From BM003 sp963783695 (GTDB taxonomy: Bacteria; Pseudomonadota; Gammaproteobacteria; Steroidobacterales; BM003): a DNA stretch of 64,000 bases. Below are positions 1 through 8,721 of the stretch, in pieces. The stretch lies in assembly GCA_963783695.1 (NCBI GenBank), contig CAWAOM010000006.1:558001-622000 (forward strand), given 5' to 3'. The translations under genes and the position numbers were made by a program. The notes beneath the pieces were generated by a model. That model was not told the origin of the DNA. It did not search any database and saw nothing but the letters and a program-made list of their open reading frames with translations. Each line of letters starts with the position of its first letter. Position 1 is the first letter of the stretch.

Positions 1-93
1 AATTTCCTTGGCGGTACCGATCCGCTGCGCTACCAGGTTCAGAATCTGGCGGTCGAGACGGGTCAGCTTGTCGCGCAGTTTTTCCTTCGACAT
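1..93 (-). CDS. Chorismate mutase domain protein, N-terminal fragment (PheA-like)
   Basis: Only the first 31 codons are inside the window; the gene runs off the left edge. The peptide starts MSKEKLRDKLTRLDRQILNL, which fits helix 1 of AroQ-type chorismate mutases (a leucine-rich helix with the LR..LD..IL.L pattern). These enzymes convert chorismate to prephenate for phenylalanine and tyrosine synthesis. In gammaproteobacteria this domain most often begins a fused mutase/prephenate dehydratase (PheA), but the second domain cannot be seen, so a stand-alone mutase is possible. The neighbour upstream on the same strand stops 45 bases away. Confidence 0.6.
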   Translation of the reverse strand, partial: MSKEKLRDKLTRLDRQILNLVAQRIGTAKEI

Positions 94-138
94 TTTCCGA
101 TATTTCCCGGGCAAAGAATTGTTTACAGATCCACGATG

Positions 139-675
139 TTAACGACAGCCTTCCTGTTCACACCGAAGGCGGGCATAGGGCACGAGCTGGTCAAAAACAA
201 AATGGCGCCAGACCGCTTCGACACTATCGGCCCAACCGTCCTGCATTTGCCCGGAACCATTCACGGTCAAACGCAGCAGCGTACCGGAGCCAGCAGTCTC
301 GAACTCAAAGCTAAAAACGATTTCCGTTGCCCATCCATTGAAACCCAACGGCCCCGCCATGGTCAGTTTGTCACCGGGCCGGGCAAATATCACCCGGGCA
401 TGCTCCACGCCATTACCGGCTTCATCGAAGATCTCATAAAAACCGCCGCCGGGCCGTGCATCGATATACAGCCGCAGGGGGTTTTCAGAAAAAGTGTGAT
501 CCCACCAGCCACTGATGTCGCCCGTGACCAGCTGGTAGGAAAAATCGGCATCGCCGGGAAGCTCGGCCTCCAGCGTAAAGTGGAACTCCCCCACCTCGAT
601 GGGCTCGTCCGCAACCGCAGCGACCGTCCAGAGGAAAACGGCAATAACCAGCACGTACATCCGGATTGACAACAT
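139..675 (-). CDS. Exported SRPBCC (START/AHSA1-like) domain protein
   Basis: A 178-residue protein of unknown substrate. The start at 675 is preferred over a longer frame because it gives a typical signal peptide (MLSIRMYVLVIAVFLWTVAA, cut near VADEP). The mature part alternates short strands such as VGEFHFTLEAEL and AGSGTLLRLTVNG and ends in an amphipathic helix before DQLVPYARLR, a pattern resembling polyketide cyclase/SRPBCC folds that bind hydrophobic ligands. Two cysteines lie at the very C-terminus (LRCEQEGCR). It sits just upstream of the chorismate mutase gene on the same strand, but no functional link is evident. The fold assignment is by pattern only. Confidence 0.6.
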   Translation of the reverse strand: MLSIRMYVLVIAVFLWTVAAVADEPIEVGEFHFTLEAELPGDADFSYQLVTGDISGWWDHTFSENPLRLYIDARPGGGFYEIFDEAGNGVEHARVIFARPGDKLTMAGPLGFNGWATEIVFSFEFETAGSGTLLRLTVNGSGQMQDGWADSVEAVWRHFVFDQLVPYARLRCEQEGCR

Positions 676-771
676 CGCCACCTCGGAATCGACAAAGCCT
701 GGTGCCCGGATTTTCGAGCGACATTTCTTTTTACCGGCAGCCGCTGCAGTAGACAAGCCTGGAGGGCATGA

Positions 772-2217
772 CTAGCGCAAAAAGAACTTCATCATCAGAC
801 GCTGTACGAAATTGCCATAAGGCGGATATATAGCGCGCGCGGAATTGAATGCCGGCCGGCTCAGCACGGCCTTGGCATGACTGAAGGTCAGGAATCCCTC
901 ATGGCCATGGTAGGCACCCATTCCCGACGGACCGATTCCGCCGAATGGCAGATCATCACACGCAACGTGCATTACCGCATCGTTCAGGCACAAACCGCCG
1001 GAATGGGTTTCGGCAATGACGCGGCGGCGACCCGCCGCATCATCGTCAAAATAATTCAACGCAAGTGGGCGCGGTCGCGCGTTGACGTACTCGAGTGCAT
1101 CGTCCATCGATTCAAAGGTCAGCACAGGTAGTATCGGCCCAAAAATCTCTTCCTGCATCACGCGCATGTCGTCGGTGGCACCGAGCACGAGCGTCAGCGG
1201 AATCTTGCGGCCCGCTGCCGGGAACTCCTCCGCGGCAGGATTCAGCGCAACGAGCTGCGCGCCCTTCGCCTTCGCGTCATCGAGCCATGCGCCAAGGCGA
1301 TCGTACTGACGCTGATTCACAATACTTGTGTAGTCCGGATTCTCGGCGAGGCTCGGATACATTGTCGCAAACGCCTTGGTCATCTCGGCCACAAACTCGT
1401 CAAGGCGCGGTTTTGGACAGAGGACATAGTCAGGTGCAACGCAGGTCTGCCCGGCATTTAAGGCTTTTCCAAAACAGATCCGTTCAGCTGCCCGCGCCAT
1501 CGGAATGTCGTTACCGATCAGGGTCGGAGACTTGCCTCCCAACTCGAGGGTGACCGGAGTGAGGTTCTTCGCGGCGGCTGCCATCACCATACGGCCGACC
1601 GCGGTGGATCCGGTAAAAAAGAGGTGATCGAAGGGCTTTTCGGAAAACGCCACGCCGACCTCGGCTTCGCCGTCGACGACGGCAACCAGGTCTTCCGGAA
1701 ATATTTCACCGAGCATTTTTGCCAGCACGGCACTGGTTTGCGGAGTAAATTCAGACATCTTTATCAGTGCCCGATTACCCGCCGCCAGCGCATAGGTCAG
1801 AGGCGCCACTGCCAATTGCACCGGATAGTTCCACGGCACGATGATGCCAACGACGCCCTTGGGCTGATAATGCACCCTGGCGCGGGTGGTCATCATCAAC
1901 AGGCCCACCTCGCGTCTGGAAGGTTTCATCCAGCGCCGGATATGGCGCCGCGCAAACTTGATCCCTTCGGCCGCAACCAGTATTTCAGCGAATAACGTCT
2001 CGAAGGTCGCGCGATTTCCGAAATCGGCCGAAACGGCCTCGGCGATGGCTTCCTTGTTCGAGATCAGTGCGGTACGCAAAAGTCTGAGATTCTGCCGCCG
2101 CTCCTCCGCGCTCGGCATCGGATTACGCCGAAACGCCGCACGCTGGGACTCGAACAAACCTTCAAGACGCTCGAGCTCCGCGAATGGGGTCCCGATCAAT
2201 TCAGCCTGCGCTGCCAT
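772..2217 (-). CDS. NAD(P)-dependent aldehyde dehydrogenase, coniferyl-aldehyde-dehydrogenase-like
   Basis: A full-length class 3-type aldehyde dehydrogenase (481 residues) that oxidises aldehydes to carboxylic acids. Visible motifs are the cofactor loop VGIIVPWNYP, the glycine turn FFTGSTAVG, the general base Glu225 in LELGGKSP and the catalytic Cys259 in NAGQTCVAPDY. The short C-terminus ending RLMMKFFLR and the GMGAYHGHEGFLTFSH stretch are typical of the coniferyl aldehyde dehydrogenase and fatty aldehyde dehydrogenase branch. The hydrophobic tail could touch the membrane. The alpha/beta hydrolase upstream on the same strand is 75 bases away, so the two may be co-transcribed. The actual substrate cannot be told from sequence. 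Confidence 0.9.
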   Translation of the reverse strand: MAAQAELIGTPFAELERLEGLFESQRAAFRRNPMPSAEERRQNLRLLRTALISNKEAIAEAVSADFGNRATFETLFAEILVAAEGIKFARRHIRRWMKPSRREVGLLMMTTRARVHYQPKGVVGIIVPWNYPVQLAVAPLTYALAAGNRALIKMSEFTPQTSAVLAKMLGEIFPEDLVAVVDGEAEVGVAFSEKPFDHLFFTGSTAVGRMVMAAAAKNLTPVTLELGGKSPTLIGNDIPMARAAERICFGKALNAGQTCVAPDYVLCPKPRLDEFVAEMTKAFATMYPSLAENPDYTSIVNQRQYDRLGAWLDDAKAKGAQLVALNPAAEEFPAAGRKIPLTLVLGATDDMRVMQEEIFGPILPVLTFESMDDALEYVNARPRPLALNYFDDDAAGRRRVIAETHSGGLCLNDAVMHVACDDLPFGGIGPSGMGAYHGHEGFLTFSHAKAVLSRPAFNSARAIYPPYGNFVQRLMMKFFLR

Positions 2218-2292
2218 GCTCGCACTCCGGGTAGGGCCAGATTCAGACCGGTCAGTATAACATCCGCAAATCTGGCCCCGCGCCCTAAACGG

Positions 2293-3153
2293 CTAGCTTT
2301 TGCCTGCCGCCGACAGCCCCGGCCGGCGCCAGCCAAGGCGCCGCCACCACGCGGTCGAGGGCGACTGCTGCAGGTGCTCGAGAAAAAATTCGACGACCAG
2401 CTTGTTAAAGCGCTCTGACTGGTCAAACGGCGTGCCATGACGACTCTCGTGGACCACTTCTAGCCTGGCGTGCGGCATTGCCGCCACGAACTCCGCCTTC
2501 TCCTCAATCGGGCTATAATCCTGATCGGCCGCAACGACAAGTGTCGGAACACTGATCCGCGGCAACAGATCCCTGACGGTCCATCCTCTCAGCGCGTGCA
2601 GCGCCGCGAGATAGGAATGCGGCGTGTTGTGGCGATGACGTTCGATCATGCGCCGGCGCAAGTGACCCTGGTGCGCATGGGGAAAAAGTCTTTTCGCTCC
2701 AAACCGGGCCATACGCTCCATGCCAACCAGCCTCGCCATGGCTATCCTCACCAGCACGAACATCTGTTTGCGCCAGTGATCGATCTCGAAACTGGCGAGC
2801 GTATTGACAAGGACCATGCTGGCGAAGCGATCACTCGCATGGGTCGCCATCTGCAGCGCGATCGCGCCGCCCATCGAAAACCCGAGTACGTGGCAACGCT
2901 CGATGTTCATGCTGTCGAGCAATGCAATAAGGTCTTCACCGTACAACCTGATGCTGTAGGGGCCCGGCGGCTTACTGGAGCGGCCGAACCCCCGCAAATC
3001 CGGAGCTATTACCGTGAAATGCTCGGCATAAACACCAATCTGCTCATCCCAGTCGCTGCTCGAAGAACCCAGCCCATGCAACAGCAACAGCGGCTCGCCG
3101 TTTCCGGCAAGCTCGCAGTAAAGGTCAATTCCATTGACTTTGTAGTGCGGCAC
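2293..3153 (-). CDS. Alpha/beta hydrolase
   Basis: A 286-residue cytosolic alpha/beta-fold hydrolase. The oxyanion-hole motif LLLHGLGSSSSDW lies near residues 23-35, the nucleophile elbow GFSMGG places the serine at 93, and the acid and base fit Asp210 (or Asp212) in VVAADQDYSP and His239 in HESRHGTPFDQ. Residues 120-190 form the lid region. The family includes esterases, carboxylactone hydrolases and C-C bond hydrolases; the substrate is not identifiable. It precedes the aldehyde dehydrogenase on the same strand and is divergent from the gamma-glutamyltransferase-like gene. Confidence 0.85.
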   Translation of the reverse strand: MPHYKVNGIDLYCELAGNGEPLLLLHGLGSSSSDWDEQIGVYAEHFTVIAPDLRGFGRSSKPPGPYSIRLYGEDLIALLDSMNIERCHVLGFSMGGAIALQMATHASDRFASMVLVNTLASFEIDHWRKQMFVLVRIAMARLVGMERMARFGAKRLFPHAHQGHLRRRMIERHRHNTPHSYLAALHALRGWTVRDLLPRISVPTLVVAADQDYSPIEEKAEFVAAMPHARLEVVHESRHGTPFDQSERFNKLVVEFFLEHLQQSPSTAWWRRLGWRRPGLSAAGKS

Positions 3154-3309
3154 TCTCGATCCTCCCGCGTTCCTGATGCCTCATCTGCCCAACCCCCGCA
3201 GTGATCTGCTTCACAGTTCACGTTCATTGCAATTCGGGCGCTCTGATATTATGCCGCCTCCATGATAGCTACCACGGCCTTGCGGCCCACAACTTTTTAG
3301 GGGCGGGAC

Positions 3310-4839
3310 ATGAGCTCCACCGCAGTCGTCTGCAGCACGCCACTGGCGGCAGAGGCAGCCGTCGACATCGTGGGCCAGGGCGGCAACGCAATCGATGTGG
3401 CGATCGCATCGGTACTCGTGTCGATGGCCACCGAACCGGGCGTTTGTGCGCTGACCTCCGGCGGCTACCTGACCATCTGGCTGCCGGACAGCGCTCCGCT
3501 GACGATAGATGGCAATGTCTCGATGCCGGGCCATGGATCGAAGCTCCACGACCCTGCCAGCGCGTGCCGGCGGGTTGTGCTTGAATACGGCGGTGGCGTC
3601 GAAACCCTGACCGGCGCCGGCAGCGTCGCCACCCCGGCGGGCATCGCGGCGCTCGCACATGCATCGCGCGAATACGGGCACCTCCCGTGGCGGCAGCTGG
3701 TCGGGCCGGCGCTCGACGCGGTGCGCAACGGATTCCCGCTGTCCGCTGCCTCTTACGGATATCTGAAATATTCGGGCGAGTCGATATTTGGAATTGACCC
3801 GGACAGCCGAAAAGCGCTCTTTCACAATGACGGACGACTGAAAACGCCGGGCGAGCCGGTAATCGTCCCTCACCTGGCCGAATCCCTGCAAACCCTTGCC
3901 GAGGAGGGTCCGGAATCCTTCTACACCGGCACTCTCGGCAAGGCCATCGCCGACTATGTCCAGACAAATGGCGGGTTGCTTGGCCAAGAGGACCTCGATC
4001 GTTGCAATCCGCTCGTGCGCCCCTGCCTGGTCGTCGACCTCGATGATTGGGAAATTGCCCTCAACCCGCCACCGGCGATCGGCGGCGCGACGCTGGCTGC
4101 AATGCTGATTGAGCTTCGGCGCCTGGAGTTTTCGACCTGGGGCCCGGCCCAGATCGCGGCACTGGCGCGGATCCAGGCAGCCGTGCTCGGTTACCGACGC
4201 GAACATCTCGACTGGAGTCAGGCCCTTGCTGCCGACGTCGACGGCATGCTGACCGACTGCGTCCAAGGTGAATTTCTGAAAGGCTGGCGCGGCTCTGCGT
4301 CGACTGTGCACACCTCGGCGGTCGACAACGGCGGCCTCGGCTGTGCAATCACGATGTCGTCCGGTTACGGCGCAGGGGTCATGCCGCCGGGTACCGGCCT
4401 GTGGCTTAACAACAGCCTCGGCGAAATCGAACTGAACCGGCGCGGATTCGATGTTGGGGCACCCGGAACCATATTGCCGTCCAACATGGCGCCAACAGTG
4501 GCACGATGCCGCGACGGCACGACTCTTGCGGTCGGCTCGCCCGGCGCGGACCGGATAACGACCGCGCTGGCACAGTTCCTCGTTAACCACCTCCATCTCG
4601 GAATGGACCTGCAGCAGGCAGTCGATCACCCGCGCGTACATGCGGAGTTTGTCGATGACCGATTTCGCCTCGCGTGTGAGCCGGGAGTTCCGACCGCTGA
4701 GGTTGACATCCCCACGCGCCACTTCGAAGAGCTGTCGATGTTTTTCGGTGGCGTCGCCGCCGCAAGCTGGCATCCCGAGCGCGGATTCGCCACCGGCGCA
4801 GACCCGCGGCGCGCCGGAAGTCAGCGTCTCGCGAGCTAG
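3310..4839 (+). CDS. Gamma-glutamyltransferase-family (Ntn-hydrolase) protein
   Basis: A 509-residue member of the gamma-glutamyltranspeptidase superfamily, whose members cleave themselves before a catalytic threonine and then transfer or hydrolyse gamma-glutamyl groups. The N-terminal GGNAIDVAIAS block and the STVHTSAVD motif, which matches the family's TTHxSVVD, put the probable nucleophile at Thr332. The oxyanion region reads AITMSSGYGAGVMPPGTG, and LNNSLGEI matches the family's MND region only loosely. There is no signal peptide, unlike most periplasmic GGTs, so the protein is predicted cytosolic. The C-terminus after residue 480 is unlike the usual GGT end. It could equally be a cephalosporin acylase-like or oxamate-type amidohydrolase of the same family. 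Confidence 0.85.
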   Translation: MSSTAVVCSTPLAAEAAVDIVGQGGNAIDVAIASVLVSMATEPGVCALTSGGYLTIWLPDSAPLTIDGNVSMPGHGSKLHDPASACRRVVLEYGGGVETLTGAGSVATPAGIAALAHASREYGHLPWRQLVGPALDAVRNGFPLSAASYGYLKYSGESIFGIDPDSRKALFHNDGRLKTPGEPVIVPHLAESLQTLAEEGPESFYTGTLGKAIADYVQTNGGLLGQEDLDRCNPLVRPCLVVDLDDWEIALNPPPAIGGATLAAMLIELRRLEFSTWGPAQIAALARIQAAVLGYRREHLDWSQALAADVDGMLTDCVQGEFLKGWRGSASTVHTSAVDNGGLGCAITMSSGYGAGVMPPGTGLWLNNSLGEIELNRRGFDVGAPGTILPSNMAPTVARCRDGTTLAVGSPGADRITTALAQFLVNHLHLGMDLQQAVDHPRVHAEFVDDRFRLACEPGVPTAEVDIPTRHFEELSMFFGGVAAASWHPERGFATGADPRRAGSQRLAS

Positions 4840-5029
4840 TGCGTGCCAGCTGCCACGCCCGGGCCATTTGCTACCAGACTGCGGCAATTGCGCGATCGCC
4901 CGCACTACGGGCTGGGCACAGTTTTTTCGCGCCGGCGAAACCGGTCTGCGCTCGGCGCGAACTCACTGCTGCAGGCACAGAGCTGCCGGGAGCGACTGCT
5001 GCGCGACCGGGATTGGCGGAGAAACCCTT

Positions 5030-5686
5030 ATGAATAAGACGAAACGCAGCGCACTGATGGCCGGAGCCAGCGGCCTGGTGGGTGCGGCGCTGCTCGATCA
5101 GCTGCTCAGCAATAAAAAATATGCAGCGGTACACTCGCTGGTGCGAAAAACGACCGGACTGAATCATCGCAAATTGCACGAACATGTCGTCCATTTCGAT
5201 GATCTCGACGAATACGCGTTGGACAGCGGGATAACTGACGCCTTCTGTTGTCTCGGAACGACCATGCGCAGGGCCGGTTCAAAGGAGGCCTTTGCGATCG
5301 TTGACCGCGACTACCCGCTTGCCTTTGCCGCGCTGGCCCAACGCAGTGGCTGCGGCCGTCTCGCGGTGGTTTCGGCACTGGGTGCGGGCAGCGGATCGGC
5401 GTTTTTTTACAACCAGATCAAAGGCGAGATGGAAGAAGGACTGAAAAAAATGGGATTTGCACATCTCGCAATCGTCAGGCCATCGCTGCTGCGTGGGCAG
5501 CGCCGTGAGTTCCGCGCCGGTGAGGCCCTCAGTACGCCGATCGCCGTCGCGCTGAGTCCGCTGCTGGTCGGTAGTCTGCGCAAGTACCGGCCGGTCGACG
5601 CGTCTCGCGTCGCACAGATGACAATGAATGCTCTGGACAATCCCGCCGGCCGTGTCCGGGTGATCTATCCGACTGAGGAACTTTGA
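5030..5686 (+). CDS. NAD(P)-binding oxidoreductase of the HTATIP2/atypical SDR type
   Basis: A 218-residue Rossmann-fold protein. The ATG at 5030 places the nucleotide-binding motif AGASGLVGAALLDQL near the N-terminus, as expected; the frame stays open upstream, but that part resembles no protein. The segment CCLGTTMRRAGSKEAF and the following VDRDYPLAFAALA are characteristic of the small CC3/HTATIP2-like atypical short-chain dehydrogenases. A YNQIKGEME stretch supplies the tyrosine and lysine of the YxxxK active-site pattern. The stop codon overlaps the ATG of the next gene by one base, so the pair is probably translationally coupled. The substrate is unknown. Confidence 0.8.
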   Translation: MNKTKRSALMAGASGLVGAALLDQLLSNKKYAAVHSLVRKTTGLNHRKLHEHVVHFDDLDEYALDSGITDAFCCLGTTMRRAGSKEAFAIVDRDYPLAFAALAQRSGCGRLAVVSALGAGSGSAFFYNQIKGEMEEGLKKMGFAHLAIVRPSLLRGQRREFRAGEALSTPIAVALSPLLVGSLRKYRPVDASRVAQMTMNALDNPAGRVRVIYPTEEL

Positions 5687-6798
5687 TGTCGCAGGCGTCC
5701 ACCGAGTCGCGGCCGCGGCGATGGCTGATACGTCTGCTGGCGCTCATTCTCGTGATAACGGTGGCGCTGGCAAGCTGCGCTGCGCGGACGCCGCGCTACG
5801 ACGGGCCGGTGTCGTCAAATTTCGACGGGACACGTTTCCACAATCCGACACCGGTTGTGAAAACCGTGACCGATCTGCTGCGGTGGCGGATGAACCGCGA
5901 GCCCGGTCAATGGGAGTTTCGCGACGTCGAGCACATCGGCGAAGCTCCTCCGAAACGGGTCGATGGCGGCGCGATCCGCAGCACTTTTGTCAATCATGCC
6001 ACTGTACTGATTCAGACTGGCGGCGTGAATATTCTGACCGATCCCATCTGGTCGGAGCGCGCCAGCCCCCTCGAATGGGCCGGGCCACGGCGCTTTGGCG
6101 AACCGGGAATCGCGTTCGCTGATCTGCCCCCGATTGACGCAGTTCTGGTAAGCCACAATCACTACGATCATATGGACCTGACAACACTGGCGCGCCTGCA
6201 TCGAACCCATGCTCCGGTCTTTGTCGTGCCCCTCGGCAATGCCGCCTACCTGCAGCGGGCCGGTATCGAAAACATTGTCGAACTCGACTGGTGGCAGCAG
6301 CTCAGCGTCGGTAGTGTGACTATCCATGCAGTGCCGGCGAAGCACTGGTCACGGCGTGGACTCTTCGATACCAATCATGCGCTGTGGGCCGGCTATTATC
6401 TGACCCAGCCCGAGGCGTCTGTATTTTTTGCCGGCGACACCGGCATGAGTGAGCACTTCGCGGAAATTCGCCAGAGACTGGGGGCGCCCGATCTTGCGCT
6501 ACTACCCATCGGCGCCTACCTGCCGCGCTGGTTCATGGAACCGCAACATATCGACCCGGCGGAAGCAGTCCGGGCAAGTGATCAACTGGGCGCACGTTAT
6601 GGCATGGCCATACACTTTGGCACTTTCGCCCTTGGTGACGATGGCCAGGACCAGTCAGTCGCCGACCTCTCAACCGCCCTCGCTTCCACATTTGACGCAA
6701 CAGCCGAATTCTGGATTCCTCGCCAGGGCGAGAGCCGCGATTTCTATCGCGATAGCGAGTGGGCGCGGTTGCCGGCACAGCGAGCGCCGCGGCAGTGA
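5686..6798 (+). CDS. Metallo-beta-lactamase-fold lipoprotein, NAPE-PLD-like
   Basis: A 370-residue MBL-fold hydrolase. The N-terminus has a basic start, a hydrophobic run (LIRLLALILVITVA) and a lipobox LASC, predicting a membrane-anchored lipoprotein. The metal motif SHNHYDHMD places HxHxDH at residues 157-162. Further ligands fit FFAGDTGMS and AIHFGTF. The layout resembles bacterial homologues of N-acyl-phosphatidylethanolamine phospholipase D and UlaG-like lactonases. The ATG at 5686 overlaps the preceding stop by one base; a TTG one codon earlier is less likely. Phospholipase activity is a family-level suggestion only. Confidence 0.85.
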   Translation: MSQASTESRPRRWLIRLLALILVITVALASCAARTPRYDGPVSSNFDGTRFHNPTPVVKTVTDLLRWRMNREPGQWEFRDVEHIGEAPPKRVDGGAIRSTFVNHATVLIQTGGVNILTDPIWSERASPLEWAGPRRFGEPGIAFADLPPIDAVLVSHNHYDHMDLTTLARLHRTHAPVFVVPLGNAAYLQRAGIENIVELDWWQQLSVGSVTIHAVPAKHWSRRGLFDTNHALWAGYYLTQPEASVFFAGDTGMSEHFAEIRQRLGAPDLALLPIGAYLPRWFMEPQHIDPAEAVRASDQLGARYGMAIHFGTFALGDDGQDQSVADLSTALASTFDATAEFWIPRQGESRDFYRDSEWARLPAQRAPRQ

Positions 6799-6865
6799 GC
6801 GGTCGCTCGCCAACCGCGCAGGGGTCGACCTGTGCGCACCGCAACCGCGCGGCCGCCGCAATGCA

Positions 6866-7087
6866 ATGGCGGTCATTGCAGTGATTGCGGATAGTAATCC
6901 GGGCGAGCTACTGGAAGCAGAGGTCCAGTGTCCGTTTTGCTGGGAATCCATCACACTTCTGGTCGACCCGAGTTGCGACCACCAGCGCTACATCGAAGAC
7001 TGTCATGTATGCTGCCGTCCGATCGAACTGACCATCCAGACCGGCGCCGACCGCATACTCGCGGTGCAGGCGGACCGGGCTGACTGA
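6866..7087 (+). CDS. CPXCG-motif cysteine-rich protein
   Basis: A 73-residue small protein. It carries QCPFCWESI, a variant of the CPxCG knuckle, and a second pair in YIEDCHVCCRPIEL, matching the conserved CPXCG-motif family of proteobacteria. The four cysteines probably bind one zinc ion. The ATG at 6866 gives a length slightly above the usual 60-65 residues; no strong ribosome binding site decides it. It lies between the MBL lipoprotein and the membrane metalloprotease-like gene on the same strand. Function is unknown. Confidence 0.75.
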   Translation: MAVIAVIADSNPGELLEAEVQCPFCWESITLLVDPSCDHQRYIEDCHVCCRPIELTIQTGADRILAVQADRAD

Positions 7088-7113
7088 ACCGAGCCCCGAC
7101 GGACCCAACCAGG

Positions 7114-7899
7114 ATGGCACAAGGCAATCTGTTCAAAGGTCTCCGCATCGCATTGCTGCTTTACGTGCTGGCAATGGTAGCCACCGGCGCATTCCTCGCT
7201 CAGGCTCGCTCCACCGACTGGAACGATACTCTGTGGCTAGCGCTGTATCCGGTCGCTGCACCCACCGGCACCGACATGGAAACATTCGTCGACTCGCTGT
7301 CCGTGGCAAATTTCACTGATATCGAAACTTTTATGCAGAGCGAGGCCCGACGCTACGGCATCGCCCTGGAAAAGACCGCAAAGGTCCATCTCGGATCGGT
7401 CATTCAGACCCAGCCGCCGCCGCGGCCGCCGCAGCATTCGGCGCTGGCCAATGCGTACTGGAGCCTGCGGTTGCGCTTCTGGGCATGGCGCGCCGGCCTG
7501 TCGCAACAAGGACCTGCGCCTGATATTCGTATTTTCCTGGTCTATCACGACCCCGGCACCAGTACCGTGCTACCGCACTCAGTGGGGTTAAAAAGCGGAC
7601 TGCTGGGTGTCGCGCATTTGTTTGCCGATCCGCGTGCCGCCGCGGGTAATAACGTCGTTATCGCCCACGAGTTGCTTCACACTCTGGGCGCCAGTGACAA
7701 ATACGATCCGGAAACACTGATGCCGGTTTTCCCGGACGGCTACGCCAGCCCGGAGGCGCAACCTTTGCTGCCGCAAAAACGGGCCGAAATCATGGCGGGC
7801 CGGATTCCGCTCAACGAGCAGGAAGCACGGATGCCCGGTTCACTCAAAGATGTCGTGATCGGGCCGGCCACGGCCAGCGAAATCCGTCTCGCGCGCTGA
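7114..7899 (+). CDS. Membrane-anchored HExxH metalloprotease-like protein
   Basis: A 261-residue protein with one N-terminal transmembrane segment (ALLLYVLAMVATGAFLA) followed by a periplasmic domain. The motif HELLHTLGASDKYD places zinc-binding residues at His185 and His189 with Glu186 as base, and Asp195/Tyr197 follow in a metzincin-like spacing. A proline-rich stretch (QPPPRPPQ) sits near residue 95. I know this as a conserved but uncharacterised proteobacterial family; peptidase activity is inferred from the motif only. The next gene converges on it from the minus strand, 42 bases away. Confidence 0.65.
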   Translation: MAQGNLFKGLRIALLLYVLAMVATGAFLAQARSTDWNDTLWLALYPVAAPTGTDMETFVDSLSVANFTDIETFMQSEARRYGIALEKTAKVHLGSVIQTQPPPRPPQHSALANAYWSLRLRFWAWRAGLSQQGPAPDIRIFLVYHDPGTSTVLPHSVGLKSGLLGVAHLFADPRAAAGNNVVIAHELLHTLGASDKYDPETLMPVFPDGYASPEAQPLLPQKRAEIMAGRIPLNEQEARMPGSLKDVVIGPATASEIRLAR

Positions 7900-7941
7900 A
7901 CGCCGCGCTTGCGGCAGGACCGCCTGTGCCGCGCCGACTGA

Positions 7942-8721
7942 CTACAGGAATATCTCCCCCTGCAGGTAAAGCACCGCACAGCCGGCGATCGTGACGCGCT
8001 CGCCGCGGTCCTCGCAAAAAAGCTCGCCGCCGCGCCGCGACAACTGGCGCGCCCGCAACTTCTTGCGGCCAAGCCGCGCCGACCAGTAGGGCGTCAGCGT
8101 GCAGTGAGCGGAACCGGTAACCGGATCCTCCGGAACTCCGACCCCGGGGGCAAAAAACCGCGACACGAAATCGACGTCCTTTCCCGGCGCGGAGACGATA
8201 ACGCCGATACGATCCAGCTTCGCGAGACGGTCGAAATCGGGCGTGATCGCCAACACGTCTTCGATGCTGTCGAATACCGCAAGATAGTAGTCGGCCACAA
8301 GAACCTGGCGCGGCACCATGCCGAGAGACATCAGCAATGCCGAGGGCGCATCGACCGTTGCCCCCGGGCGCGCGGGAAAGTCCATTATCAGCAATTCGCC
8401 CTCGCAATTTACCGTCAGCTCCCCGCCGCGCGATCTGAAAGTCACCGTCTCCCGATCAGGGTGCAGAAAACGCATGACGACCGCCGCGGCGGCAAGCGTC
8501 GCATGCCCGCACAAATCTACTTCCGCTGCCGGTGTGAACCAGCGCAGCCGGTAAGCATCATCCTCGGCAACAAAAAAGGCGGTCTCGGACAGATTGTTTT
8601 CTGCGGCGATAGCTTGCAGCACCTCATCGTCCAACCATTCCGGCAGCGGGCATACAGCGGCCGGGTTACCGCTGAATCGCCGTGCGGAAAACGCATCGAT
8701 CTGGTAGATCGGCAACTTCAC
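7942..8721 (-). CDS. PhzF-family isomerase/epimerase
   Basis: A 259-residue PhzF-like protein, a fold made of two diaminopimelate-epimerase-like halves. The start is a GTG at 8721 whose last bases form the TGA of the upstream gene (GTGA overlap); the open frame goes on upstream but runs through that gene. The N-terminal YQIDAFSARRFSGNPAAVC with NLSETAF a little later, the FTPAAEVDLCGHATLA block and the C-terminal GVPEDPVTGSAHC are the signature blocks of the family, with the conserved Glu in NLSETAF as likely catalytic residue. Family members isomerise small hydrophobic acids, but most are uncharacterised. Confidence 0.85.
   Translation of the reverse strand: MKLPIYQIDAFSARRFSGNPAAVCPLPEWLDDEVLQAIAAENNLSETAFFVAEDDAYRLRWFTPAAEVDLCGHATLAAAAVVMRFLHPDRETVTFRSRGGELTVNCEGELLIMDFPARPGATVDAPSALLMSLGMVPRQVLVADYYLAVFDSIEDVLAITPDFDRLAKLDRIGVIVSAPGKDVDFVSRFFAPGVGVPEDPVTGSAHCTLTPYWSARLGRKKLRARQLSRRGGELFCEDRGERVTIAGCAVLYLQGEIFL

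Noticed and set aside
136..669. 177-codon plus-strand frame
   Set aside because: It is antisense to the SRPBCC gene, which has a signal peptide and domain pattern; the plus-strand product resembles nothing.
3211..4905. 564-codon minus-strand frame
   Set aside because: It mirrors the gamma-glutamyltransferase-like gene, which has clear motifs on the plus strand; the minus product is low-complexity Arg/Ala-rich sequence.
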